A stretch of DNA of 64,000 nucleotides from Halorubrum sp. 2020YC2 (GTDB lineage Archaea; Halobacteriota; Halobacteria; Halobacteriales; Haloferacaceae). Under the pieces are notes generated by a model. That model had not been told where the DNA came from, did no database searches, and was given only the letters and a program-made list of their open reading frames with translations. The DNA is taken from positions 2,852,001 through 2,916,000 of the forward strand of contig NZ_CP076019.1 of assembly GCF_018623055.1 (NCBI RefSeq), written 5' to 3'. The position numbers were made by a program, and so were the translations under genes. Of this stretch, positions 9,048-16,512 are shown piece by piece; position 1 is the stretch's first letter; each line of letters starts with the position of its first letter.

Positions 9048-9887
9048 ATGAGTCAGACCTCGGAGCAGTCGGTGTTGCTGTCGGACGACCCCCCGCTCGA
9101 CCTCCGCCTCTCGGACGAGGAGCTGGCGGCGACCCGCGAGCGCATCGTCTCGTTCGTCCGCGACGTGGTCGACGACGCGGGCGCGGAGGGCGCGGTGCTC
9201 GGCCTCTCGGGCGGTATCGACTCCACGCTCACCGCCCACCTCGCGGTCGAGGCGCTGGGCGAGGAGGGGCTTCACGGGCTCACGATGCCCTCGGCCGTCA
9301 ACGACGCGGACGTGATGAGCGACGCGGAGCGGGTCGCGCACGACCTCGGGGTCGAGTACGACGTGGTCGAGATCCAGCCGATCGCGGAGGCGTTCTTCGA
9401 CGCCTTCCCCGAGGCGGCCGACGACCGCACCGCCGCGGGCAACGTCTACGTCCGCACCCGCGCTGTCATGAACTACTTCGTCGCCAACGCCGAAAACCGG
9501 GTCGTCCTCGGCACCGGCAACCGCGCCGAGGCGATGACTGGCTACTACACGAAGTACGGCGACCAGGCGGTCGACTGCAACCCCATCGGCAACCTCTACA
9601 AACAGCAGGTGCGCCAGCTGGCCGCGCACGTCGGCGTCCCCCGCGAACTGGTGATGCAGGAGCCGACCGCGGGCATGTGGGAGGGCCAGACCGACGCGGA
9701 GGAGATGGGGCTGGACTACGACACCGTCGACGCGATTCTCGCCGTCCACGTCGACGGCGGCCTCTCGCGGGCCGCGACGGTCCGCGAACTCGACGTGCCC
9801 GCGGAAGCCGTCGACCGCGTGGTTGACCTCTACGAGCGCAGCGCGCACAAGCGGGCGATGCCGCCGGCGCCCGAGCGAGACCTATAA
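9048..9887 (+). CDS. nadE: NAD(+) synthetase, ammonia-dependent
   Basis: NadE makes NAD from deamido-NAD, ATP and ammonia. The 279-residue protein carries the PP-loop SGGIDS at residues 54-59, the NLQARxR-equivalent NVYVRTRAVMNYFVAN near residue 137, and GTGNRAEAMTGYYTKYGD near residue 158. It has no glutaminase domain, so it relies on free ammonia. The stop codon TAA lies inside a TATAAATA motif that begins the repeat element copy B, so the element abuts the last codon. Confidence 0.96.
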   Translation: MSQTSEQSVLLSDDPPLDLRLSDEELAATRERIVSFVRDVVDDAGAEGAVLGLSGGIDSTLTAHLAVEALGEEGLHGLTMPSAVNDADVMSDAERVAHDLGVEYDVVEIQPIAEAFFDAFPEAADDRTAAGNVYVRTRAVMNYFVANAENRVVLGTGNRAEAMTGYYTKYGDQAVDCNPIGNLYKQQVRQLAAHVGVPRELVMQEPTAGMWEGQTDAEEMGLDYDTVDAILAVHVDGGLSRAATVRELDVPAEAVDRVVDLYERSAHKRAMPPAPERDL

Positions 9888-10378
9888 ATAGCCGACCGCG
9901 CCTCGACGAATACTTATAAAGAACTGATGCGGTGGCGCGTGCCTGCGAGCGGGCCAGCGGCCTGCGAGCCAGCACGCGCGAGGGAGTCGGTCGCCCGGAG
10001 CGAAGCGACGGGCGACCGACGAGGCTGGGGAGGCGTGAGGTGCGGTTGCTGTGCGGGGTGGGACTCAAAGGGGCAGTCGCGAGGCGGACGCAGGCGACGT
10101 AAGGACCGCAGGAACGAACGAAGTGAGTGACGAGGACCGCAGCGAGCGTGCGTCCGCCTCGCGGCTGGGGCTTTGGAGGTGTTCACCGGAGAGTCATCGA
10201 TCATGTACCGCCTCGCGGCTGGGGCTTTGGAGGTGTTCACCGGAGAGTCATCGATCATGTACCGCCTCGCGGCTGGGGCTTTGGAGGTGTTCGCCACCGA
10301 TCTGCTATTATCTATTTATAAGCGAGCGGCCGAGAACTTTGGAGAAATTCGTCGCAGAGCCTTCGATTACTTATAAAC
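9888..10378 (+). repeat. Structured intergenic repeat element, copy B
   Basis: Second copy, plus-strand orientation. Order: TATAAATA at the nadE stop, TTATAAA at 9914, closing stem GCGCGTG (9935-9941) with CACGCGC (9973-9979), then hairpin 9986-9997/10009-10020 (12 bp perfect). Next comes the conserved core (GGCTGGGGAGGCGTGAGG at 10023; GGGTGGGACTCAAAGGGG at 10056). The long stem follows, 10076-10092 with 10149-10165: 17 bp including one G-U on this strand, which would be A-C on the other. It ends in tandem 54-bp units. The gap separates convergent genes. A Gly/Arg-rich ORF through the units has no protein-like features. Confidence 0.85.
10154..10378 (+). repeat. Tandem 54-bp units with degenerate outer unit
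   Basis: The unit starting CCGCCTCGCGGCTGGGGC occurs at 10154, 10208 and 10262. The first two 54-bp units are identical; the third diverges after 31 bases and runs into ATCTATTTATAAGCG. A fourth, degenerate unit (GGCCGAGAACTTTGGAG near 10328) is followed by ACTTATAAACA. Equivalent 57-bp units occur in copies C and D. Each complete unit in C and D carries TTATAA about 30-45 bases from the CTTTGG motif, so the units could be promoter repeats or remnants of nested insertion. Confidence 0.85.
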
Positions 10379-10432
10379 ACCCGACAGCAACACTGCTCGA
10401 TCGCAAACTGAATCCCGAGGACGCGACCGCTC

Positions 10433-11533
10433 TCAGAACGCCCGCATCGCTTCCAGCACCTCGTACGCGGAGCCGTCGTCGATGACCTCGCGGGCCGCGT
10501 CGAGGCCCTCTTCGATCGAGTCGACGTCCTCGCCCGCGTAGATCCGGAGCGCGGCGTTGACCGCGACCGCGTCCGCGAAGGCGCCGTCGCGCTCGCCGGC
10601 CAGCACCTCCTCGGTGATCTCCGCCGACTCGACCGCTACGTCGTCGACCGCGAGGTCGTCCTCCTCGAGGTCCATCCCGTACTCCGCGGTCTCGATCTCG
10701 AAGTCGTCGAAGGAGGCGCCCTCGCTGCCGGCGTCGCCGTCGCCGTCCGCGCCGCCCGCGTCCCACTCCGCGACCTTCGTGTAGCCGGGGCGCACGTCGT
10801 CGTACCCCTCCATGCCTTGGAACATCAGGACGCGGTCGAGGTCGTGGAACTCGCTTTCCACGAACGTGTCGACCACCTTCTTCGCGAACGCGAGGTGGTA
10901 GAAGGAGCCGAGGTGGACGGAGGCGCCGGCGGGGTTCGCCAGCGTCTCGACGGTGTTGACGAACGACCGGACGCCCATCTGGTCGCGCCGGTCGAACAGG
11001 TCGTCGATCGCGGGATTAAACGCGGGCTGGTAGTAGAAGCCGAACCCGGTCTCGTCGACCATGTCGGCCGAGTCCGCGGGCGTCAGTTCGGTGCGGACGC
11101 CGAGTTCGTCGAGGACGTGCTTGTACGCGTCCTGCTTCTGCGTGGGGACGCGGTCGCCGGAGTGGACGACGACGGGGGTCCCGGCCGCGGCCGCGACGGC
11201 GCCCGCCGCGACGCCGAGGATGGCGGTCCGGCCCTTCCCGTCGTAGTTGGCGCCGCAGTCGACGGGGTCGACGTCCGGTTCGGCGTACTCGACGCGCTCG
11301 CACATCACGTCGACGTACGCGCCCAACTCCTCGGGGACGTTCCGCTTCCAGCGGTTCGCGAGCCAGAACGCCCCGAGCGTCGTCGGGTCCGGCTCGCCCG
11401 CGAGGATGCGTTCGAACGCCTCGGTTGCCTGCGCGCGCGTCAGGTCGTCGGCCGACTTGTGGCCGGAGCCGCAGACCTCGGTCATCAGCCGCTTGAGGGG
11501 CCACTCGCCGAACTCCTGGGTCGCCTGAGCCAT
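10433..11533 (-). CDS. Anthranilate phosphoribosyltransferase-like protein (glycosyltransferase family 3)
   Basis: A 366-residue protein of the TrpD/nucleoside phosphorylase-II fold. The helical N-terminus (LTRAQATEAFERILAGEPDPTTLGAFWLANR) is typical. The catalytic glycine-rich loop is not the TrpD GTGGD but DCGANYDGKGRT at residues about 99-110, and the KHGNR motif is replaced by HSGDRVPTQKQD. It therefore belongs to the archaeal TrpD-like branch of unproven substrate; true anthranilate activity is doubtful. An acidic insertion (GGADGDGDAGSEGAS) lies near residue 267. I chose MAQATQEF at 11533 over a longer Arg-rich reading. It is convergent with nadE across repeat copy B. Confidence 0.85.
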   Translation of the reverse strand: MAQATQEFGEWPLKRLMTEVCGSGHKSADDLTRAQATEAFERILAGEPDPTTLGAFWLANRWKRNVPEELGAYVDVMCERVEYAEPDVDPVDCGANYDGKGRTAILGVAAGAVAAAAGTPVVVHSGDRVPTQKQDAYKHVLDELGVRTELTPADSADMVDETGFGFYYQPAFNPAIDDLFDRRDQMGVRSFVNTVETLANPAGASVHLGSFYHLAFAKKVVDTFVESEFHDLDRVLMFQGMEGYDDVRPGYTKVAEWDAGGADGDGDAGSEGASFDDFEIETAEYGMDLEEDDLAVDDVAVESAEITEEVLAGERDGAFADAVAVNAALRIYAGEDVDSIEEGLDAAREVIDDGSAYEVLEAMRAF

Positions 11534-11798
11534 ACGTTCCGTTCGGGTTCTCCGACGAAAAGTCCCCCGCTCGACTCCCGCCCGCTGGGAAGGGGACCGA
11601 CTCCCGCGCGCTCGGCGCGACGTCAAATCATCGACGCGCGCGAGCGCCGGCTCCCGCCGACGAGGCGGCTATCGTCTCGTCCGTGGTACTTGTTCGCAAA
11701 TAATAAAAACACGGATGTCTGGTTATGTCTATATCTATACCACGAACAGATGGTTCTGTCCTTTTCAAATTCTGTAACACGCCTCTGAAGGCGTTAGA
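11534..11798. other. Divergent promoter gap before the small HTH-like gene
   Basis: The roughly 300-base gap between divergent genes is GC-rich up to 11690 and then AT-rich, with CAAATAATAAAAACAC at 11695 and TATATCTATACC at 11727. A 6-bp hairpin ACGCCT/AGGCGT lies at 11778-11793. I see no gene here. The AT-rich half looks like promoter and possibly regulator-binding DNA. Confidence 0.4.
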
Positions 11799-11805
11799 GT
11801 TATAT
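11799..11805 (+). promoter_or_regulatory. TATA-like box
   Basis: GTTATAT lies about 31-37 bases before the ATG at 11836, placing a transcript start only a few bases before that codon. This supports the shorter start for the downstream small protein. Confidence 0.45.
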
Positions 11806-11835
11806 GTTCGTCCATCTAGTGAACGGTTGTTCCCG

Positions 11836-11994
11836 ATGACGTCCAAATCCGTCGCCACCGCGCTCACGCTGTACCGTTCCCGCACGCTGACGCTCGAACA
11901 GGCCGCGACCGTCGGCGGCTGCTCGACGGCGCAACTAGAGGAGAGCGCCCGGGCGTTCGCGCCGACGCCGGGCGAGGCCCCCGCGGACGACTGA
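11836..11994 (+). CDS. Small haloarchaeal HTH-like protein, DUF7317-like
   Basis: A 52-residue protein, MTSKSVATALTLYRSRTLTLEQAA followed by a short helix and an acidic-Pro tail. The ALTLYRxxTLTLEQAA motif with a following GCSTAQLEE turn looks like a minimal helix-turn-helix, as in a small haloarchaeal family I know as DUF7317 (from memory). A longer in-frame reading from 11725 exists, but its first 37 codons lie in promoter-like AT-rich DNA with the TATA-like box inside. A role in DNA binding is inferred. Confidence 0.6.
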   Translation: MTSKSVATALTLYRSRTLTLEQAATVGGCSTAQLEESARAFAPTPGEAPADD

Positions 11995-12140
11995 CGCGTC
12001 CGGCGCCCGCGGGTCGCCCCCCGCCGCCGCCGACCGACGCGTCCGGCGCCCACCCCCGCTGACGACCGGTCGGCCCGGATCCCCAATCCCACCTGACCGC
12101 CTCCGAAACCGGTACGTACGCCCGCCTCCTAATCCGCGTA

Positions 12141-13202
12141 ATGAGTTTGGACGCCGACTGGCGGGCCGACGTCGACGCGGTCGACGCGGCCCTCATCGAC
12201 GAGTACCAGAGCGGCTTCCCCGTCGAGGAGCGCCCCTTCGAACGGGTCGCCCGCGAGATAGCGGCCGAGACGGGGGCCGACGTCGACGCCGCCGGACTCC
12301 TCGACCGCGTCCGGGACCTCCGCGAGCGCGGCGTGTTCCGTCGGTTCGGGGCGGTGCTCAACCCGCCCGTGATCGGTTCCTCGACGCTCGCGGCGGTGCG
12401 CGCGCCAGAGGACCGGTTCGACGAGGTCGCGGAGGTGATCAACGGCTACCGACAGGTGAACCACAACTACCGGCGCGACCACGAGTGGAACCAGTGGTTC
12501 GTCGTCACCGCCGGCTCCCGGGAGCGGCGCGACGAGATCCTCGAAGAGATCGAGGAGCGAACCGGCCGCGAGGTGCTGGCGCTCCCGATGTTGACGGACT
12601 ACTACATCGACTTGGAGTTCCCGGTGGTGAACGGCGATCGGTTCGCGCGGGAATCTCTGGAATCGACCGACGTCTCCGCCACCCGCATCTCGGAGAACGC
12701 GCGTGGCGACCTCTCGCCCCTCGAAGCGGACCTCCTCTTAGCGATTCAGGACGGCTTCCCGCTGTCCGCGACCCCCTACGCCGACGTGGCGCGCGAGGTC
12801 GACGCCCCCGTCGACGACGTGCTGGCGGCGGTCGAGCGCCTGCTCGCGGACGGCTGTATCAAGCGGATCGGCTGCATCGTCAACCACGTCGTCACCGGGT
12901 TCACGAACAACTGTATGGTGGTCTGGGACGTGCCTGACGACGACCTCGACGCGCGCGGCGAGGCGGTCGGGAGCCTCCCGTACGTCACCCTCTGTTACCA
13001 CCGGCCGCGCCGCTCCGAGCAGGGCTGGGAGTACAACATGTTCACCATGATCCACGGCCGCGAGGCGGACGCGGTCGACGCGAAGATCGACGAACTGGCC
13101 GCCGACCACCTCCCGTTCGCCCACGAGCGGCTCTACTCGACGGAGACGCTGAAACAGACCGGCGCGCGCTACGAGGACCTCGTCGCGGACGACGCCGACT
13201 GA
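12141..13202 (+). CDS. ahbAB: Siroheme decarboxylase, AhbA-AhbB fusion
   Basis: Ahb converts siroheme to 12,18-didecarboxysiroheme in the alternative heme pathway used by archaea. The 353-residue protein contains two Lrp/AsnC-like halves, each a winged helix followed by an alpha-beta domain. The first (residues about 1-170) has the AhbA-type QVNHNYRRDHEWNQWFV. The second (about 195-350) has the AhbB-type VTLCYHRPRR and WEYNMFTMIHG. AhbA and AhbB are separate subunits in many archaea and bacteria but joined here. Such genes are often mis-called AsnC transcriptional regulators. A DNA-binding role is less likely given the conserved His/Arg/Tyr motifs. Confidence 0.9.
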   Translation: MSLDADWRADVDAVDAALIDEYQSGFPVEERPFERVAREIAAETGADVDAAGLLDRVRDLRERGVFRRFGAVLNPPVIGSSTLAAVRAPEDRFDEVAEVINGYRQVNHNYRRDHEWNQWFVVTAGSRERRDEILEEIEERTGREVLALPMLTDYYIDLEFPVVNGDRFARESLESTDVSATRISENARGDLSPLEADLLLAIQDGFPLSATPYADVAREVDAPVDDVLAAVERLLADGCIKRIGCIVNHVVTGFTNNCMVVWDVPDDDLDARGEAVGSLPYVTLCYHRPRRSEQGWEYNMFTMIHGREADAVDAKIDELAADHLPFAHERLYSTETLKQTGARYEDLVADDAD

Positions 13203-13271
13203 CCGCCGGGGTCCGCCGGGTCGCCCGCGCGAACGGGCGGATTTTTCCCGCGGCCGCCGAAACCGGTGGTC

Positions 13272-14078
13272 ATGACCGACGCGTTCGACCGACTCGGCTA
13301 CGGCACGTACGAACTGGCCGACGGCGAGGAGTGCGTTTCGGGCGTCGCACACGCGATCGAGACCGACTACCGCCACGTCGACACCGCGCAGGGGTACGAC
13401 AACGAGGCGTCGGTGTCGGCGGGGATCGACGACACCGACGTCGACCGCGAGGACCTGTTCGTCGCGACGAAGCTCTCGACGGACAACCTCTCGTACGACG
13501 ACGCGACCGCGACCGCGCGGGTGAGCCGCGACCGGCTCGGCGTCGACTCGATTGACCTGTTGTACGTCCACTGGCCGATTAACAGCTACGACCCGGCGGA
13601 GACGCTGCCCGCGCTCGACGACCTCGTCGATGACGGCGTAATAGACCGGATCGGGCTCTCGAACTTCCGCCCCGACCAGCTGGACGAGGCGATCGACCGC
13701 CTCGACCACGACGTGTTCGCCCACCAAGTGGAGTGTCACCCCCTGCTTCAACAGGAGCGGCTCCGCGAGCACGCGGTCGAGCACGACCACTGGCTCGTCG
13801 CCTACTCGCCTATCGCCCGCAACCGCGTCGCGGAGGTGGACGTACTTCGAGAGATCGCCGCGACCCACGACGCCACCCCGGCGCAGGTGAGCCTCGCGTG
13901 GCTGCTCTCGAAGGAGCGCGTCGCGCCGATCCCGAAGGCGGCCGACTTCGGGCACGTCGAGGAGAACTGGGCGGCCCGCGGGATCGACCTGACCGACGAC
14001 GAGATCGCTCGGATCGACGCCTTGGACCGCGGCGAGCGGATCGTCGACTTCGAGGAGGCGCCGTGGAATCAGGGCTGA
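13272..14078 (+). CDS. Aldo/keto reductase
   Basis: A 268-residue NADPH-dependent aldo/keto reductase fold. The catalytic tetrad is visible as D and Y in HVDTAQGYDNE, K in VATKLS, and H in LLYVHWPIN near residue 103. The NADPH-binding end is WLLSKERVAPIPKAADFGHVEEN. It is shorter than the 310-residue eukaryotic members but normal for prokaryotic xylose/2,5-diketogluconate-like enzymes. ATG at 13272 is preferred over a GTG two codons earlier. The TnpB element lies directly downstream. The substrate is unknown. Confidence 0.9.
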   Translation: MTDAFDRLGYGTYELADGEECVSGVAHAIETDYRHVDTAQGYDNEASVSAGIDDTDVDREDLFVATKLSTDNLSYDDATATARVSRDRLGVDSIDLLYVHWPINSYDPAETLPALDDLVDDGVIDRIGLSNFRPDQLDEAIDRLDHDVFAHQVECHPLLQQERLREHAVEHDHWLVAYSPIARNRVAEVDVLREIAATHDATPAQVSLAWLLSKERVAPIPKAADFGHVEENWAARGIDLTDDEIARIDALDRGERIVDFEEAPWNQG

Positions 14079-14152
14079 ACCGTCGCCGACCCGACGGAGA
14101 TATATAGCCCTACTGGGCCGCGTGCGGGGCTATCTTTCTACGAGGAGAGAAT

Positions 14153-14170
14153 CCCGGCGTTTACGCCGGG
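14153..14170 (+). repeat. Left-end hairpin of the TnpB element
   Basis: Seven-base perfect inverted repeat CCCGGCG-TTTA-CGCCGGG, about 100 bases before tnpB. Its flanks (GAGAGAATC and AGTGAATCC) resemble the flanks of the downstream hairpin, so it may be the left end or a remnant right end of an earlier element. Confidence 0.6.
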
Positions 14171-14269
14171 AGTGAATCCGACAACGGTGACACAGTCTCT
14201 CACCGATTACAGGCTGGATATTCCACGCTCATCCACACCGTTAAGTAGGATTATCTACATAGGCTATGT

Positions 14270-15520
14270 ATGGCAATTAAGGCCACTCGCACCTACGTTG
14301 GTTCCATCAAGAACCACCAACAGGTCTGCGATGGTCTTGATTCGCTCGGAGACTCCGCCTCGAAAATTTGGAACGTCGCACGATGGACAGCCGACCGTAT
14401 CTGGGACGCAACCGCCGAGATTCCGAACGGTAGTGTGCTGAAATCGTATATGAAGAACCAGTCGTGCTGGAAAGATTTGAACGCACAATCCAGTCAGAAA
14501 GTCATCGAAGAACTTTCTGACGCTTTCCAGTCATGGTTCGATCTGCGACACAACTCCAGTGAGGCGAATCCGCCCGGCTACCGCAAGCGCGGAGACACTC
14601 GACCACGTTCCACGGTCACGTTCAAAGAAGACGGGTTCAAACACGACCCTGAGAACAACCGCGTCCGACTCTCGAAAGGTTCGAATCTGAAAGAACACTT
14701 CTCAGACTTCCTGCTTTGCGAATACCAGACTCGCCCGGACGTTGATCTCTCGGAAGTCAACAGCGTACAGAACGTTCGGGCAGTCTGGAACGGCGATGAA
14801 TGGGAACTCCACTTCGTCTGTAACGTCGAGATCGAATCTGCCGACCCAGCAGGCGACGGCGTGGCAGGGATCGACCTCGGAATTACGAATATCGGCACGG
14901 TCGCGTTCCCGGACGAATACGTCCTGTACCCCGGCAACTCGCTCAAAGAAGACAAACACTACTTCACCAGAGCTGAGTACGACACCGAGGGAGAGAACGG
15001 CCCGTCAGAGCAGTCGAAGTGGGCGCGTCGGAAACTCTCCGAACGTGAGACACACTTCTACCACACGCTGACGGACGCCATAATCACGGAGTGTGTCGAA
15101 CGCGGTGTTGGCACGCTTGCGGTGAGTTGGCCTGAAGACGTGCGCGAATCAGATTGGGGCAAGACGGGCAACAAGAAACTCCACACATGGGCGTTCGACC
15201 GCATCTACCAGTACCTCGAATACAAAGGCGAGATGTGCGGTGTAGAGGTACTGAAAGAAAACGAATGGAACACCTCGAAAACATGTTCACGATGTGGAGA
15301 CGACACGAAATCGAATCGCGTCGAACGTGGACTGTACGTCTGCTCGTCGTGCGAGTTGGTAGCCAACGCGGATTGTAACGGAGCGGAGAATATACGCCAG
15401 AAGATAACTCCGAGTCCTCACGGCAAGGATAGGAGTAACGGCTGTGTGGCACAGCCATCGACACACTTGTTCGACCGCGAGAGCGGGATGTTTCACACGA
15501 GAGAACAGGTCGTGTCGTAG
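14270..15520 (+). CDS. tnpB: RNA-guided endonuclease TnpB
   Basis: A 416-residue TnpB, the transposon-encoded ancestor of Cas12 nucleases, guided by RNA from the element's right end. RuvC-like residues are D202 (GIDLGITN), E289 in the SWPEDV context typical of haloarchaeal members, and D368 (NADCNGAEN). The zinc ribbon C339-C342-C358-C361 is intact. The N-terminal helical and OB-like part (residues 1-190) is complete. No TnpA is present, so the element cannot mobilise itself unless helped in trans. Base composition is visibly less GC-rich than the flanks, suggesting transfer. Confidence 0.93.
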   Translation: MAIKATRTYVGSIKNHQQVCDGLDSLGDSASKIWNVARWTADRIWDATAEIPNGSVLKSYMKNQSCWKDLNAQSSQKVIEELSDAFQSWFDLRHNSSEANPPGYRKRGDTRPRSTVTFKEDGFKHDPENNRVRLSKGSNLKEHFSDFLLCEYQTRPDVDLSEVNSVQNVRAVWNGDEWELHFVCNVEIESADPAGDGVAGIDLGITNIGTVAFPDEYVLYPGNSLKEDKHYFTRAEYDTEGENGPSEQSKWARRKLSERETHFYHTLTDAIITECVERGVGTLAVSWPEDVRESDWGKTGNKKLHTWAFDRIYQYLEYKGEMCGVEVLKENEWNTSKTCSRCGDDTKSNRVERGLYVCSSCELVANADCNGAENIRQKITPSPHGKDRSNGCVAQPSTHLFDRESGMFHTREQVVS

Positions 15521-15580
15521 ACCAGCAAATATCCCACCTGCGGTACGGGAAGCCCCGTCGTTTACCACGGGGAGAATGTC
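15440..15580 (+). ncRNA. Predicted omega/re-RNA of the TnpB element
   Basis: The 3' end of tnpB and the right-end hairpin (about 15552-15571) correspond to where the scaffold of the guide RNA is encoded in studied IS200/IS605 elements. Sense transcripts from this region are known for haloarchaeal IS1341-type genes. The guide would be the DNA immediately to the right of the element end. The RNA ends are inferred. Confidence 0.45.
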
Positions 15581-15630
15581 ACATCCGCCTCATAGTCGAC
15601 TTTACATCGCACGGCGCGGATCGACCGGAC

Positions 15631-15786
15631 GTGACCGTATCCGACTCCGGCGACCGGCCGGCGCTGCTCGCCGCGACGCCGAGCGCGGACCGGGTGACCG
15701 AGTGGCTGTGGACGCTCGCGGCGCTCGGTGGGGTCTTGACGCTGCTCGTCGTCCTGTTCACCGTGGAGCTACTGCTCAGGCTGTGA
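15631..15786 (+). CDS. Small single-span membrane protein
   Basis: A GTG-started ORF of 51 residues (TVSDSGDRPALLAATPSADR, then a hydrophobic helix) ends in LLLRL. The C-terminal half, TLAALGGVLTLLVVLFTVELLL, is a clear membrane span. Codon use matches chromosomal genes, and it sits between the TnpB element and a divergent gene. I do not recognise the family, and its expression is unproven. Confidence 0.5.
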   Translation: MTVSDSGDRPALLAATPSADRVTEWLWTLAALGGVLTLLVVLFTVELLLRL

Positions 15787-15840
15787 CTCGGTCGAGGGCG
15801 ACGAAGCCGCGCGGCCCGTAAACCCGGCTCGCCTCGACGA

Positions 15841-16305
15841 TCACGGCTCGACCCGGGCCGAGAGGGTCCCGTCGGTCTCGACGATGACCGTCAGCGAGAC
15901 GCGTTCCGAGCCCCAGCCGCTCTCGGGGAGCCGGCCGACGATCGCGGCGTTCGAGAGGGTGAGGTCGGTCGCATCGGTCGCACTCCCGCCGCCGTCCGTC
16001 CGTCGCGCTCGAACTCCGTACGGCGACGGGTACTTGACGGAGGGGCCGCGGAGGACGGCCGACGCGTCCTCGGCGCCGGCCGGCGCGAGCGCGGCCTCGT
16101 GGACCGCCTCGTCGCGGTCGCCGGACTCGTCGACGACCGTGACCGCCACGTCGACCGGGTCGCTCGACTCGTTTTCCGCCGCCAGCGGCCGAAATCGAAG
16201 GTGGTCTCGGGTCGCGTACTGCTGGGCGGCGACGCCGCCGCCGACCGCCGCGGCGAGACCGCCGACCCCGCCGACGAGGAGCGTGCGTCTGTTAGCGGAG
16301 GGCAT
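15841..16305 (-). CDS. Hypothetical exported protein with twin-arginine-like N-terminus
   Basis: A 154-residue protein starting MPSANRRTLLVGGVGGLAAAVGGGVAA. It has an RR pair followed by a long small-residue hydrophobic stretch, consistent with a Tat signal or membrane anchor. The remainder looks like beta-rich extracytoplasmic sequence (HLRFRPLAAENESSDPVDVAVTVVDES), with no cysteines for a lipobox or cofactor. I placed the start at 16305; the longer frame is Arg/Pro-rich junk. Family not recognised. Confidence 0.75.
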   Translation of the reverse strand: MPSANRRTLLVGGVGGLAAAVGGGVAAQQYATRDHLRFRPLAAENESSDPVDVAVTVVDESGDRDEAVHEAALAPAGAEDASAVLRGPSVKYPSPYGVRARRTDGGGSATDATDLTLSNAAIVGRLPESGWGSERVSLTVIVETDGTLSARVEP

Positions 16306-16512
16306 ACGAGGCGGGGTAACGGGCGGACTACTGGTAAAAAGGGGTGCGGCCGAGCGAGCCGGACCGACACGGGGGTCGTCCGGATCCCGCCGGCCGTCAG
16401 AGCGGAACTGAACGCCCGCTCGCAACAGACGAGGGGATCACGCCGCGTGCCCCGCGGTTCCACTTCCGCTTTCGGGCGCGTTTTTAAAAGGTGCGGGCAC
16501 GACACTCCAGCC

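Larger units (their letters stand above)
14125..15590 (+). mobile_element. IS200/IS605-family element, IS1341 type (TnpB only)
   Basis: The span holds a full-length tnpB without a tnpA. Upstream is a perfect hairpin, CCCGGCG at 14153-14159 with CGCCGGG at 14164-14170, loop TTTA. Downstream of the stop is a second hairpin-like end, CCCCGT with ACGGGG around 15552-15571, followed by AGAATGTCAC. These ends resemble those of haloarchaeal IS1341-type elements. Exact boundaries are not proven because these elements make no target duplication. The right-end region is where the guide (omega/re) RNA of TnpB is expected. Confidence 0.8.

Noticed and set aside
8420-9826. Long Arg-rich frame across the Nudix and nadE genes
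   Set aside because: It is out of frame with both, overlaps their conserved motifs, and encodes low-complexity Arg/Gly sequence.
10127-10321. Repetitive Gly/Arg-rich ORFs in the tandem units of repeat copy B as a repeat protein
   Set aside because: Other frames of the same DNA are equally open, and copies A, C and D do not keep the same frame. The conserved feature is base pairing, not protein sequence.
10154-10378. Tandem 54/57-bp units as a CRISPR array
   Set aside because: Whole units are repeated including the would-be spacers, unit number is two or three, and no cas gene is near.
12141-13202. AsnC/Lrp transcription regulator
   Set aside because: Motifs of AhbA and AhbB are complete in two halves, fitting siroheme decarboxylase better than a regulator.
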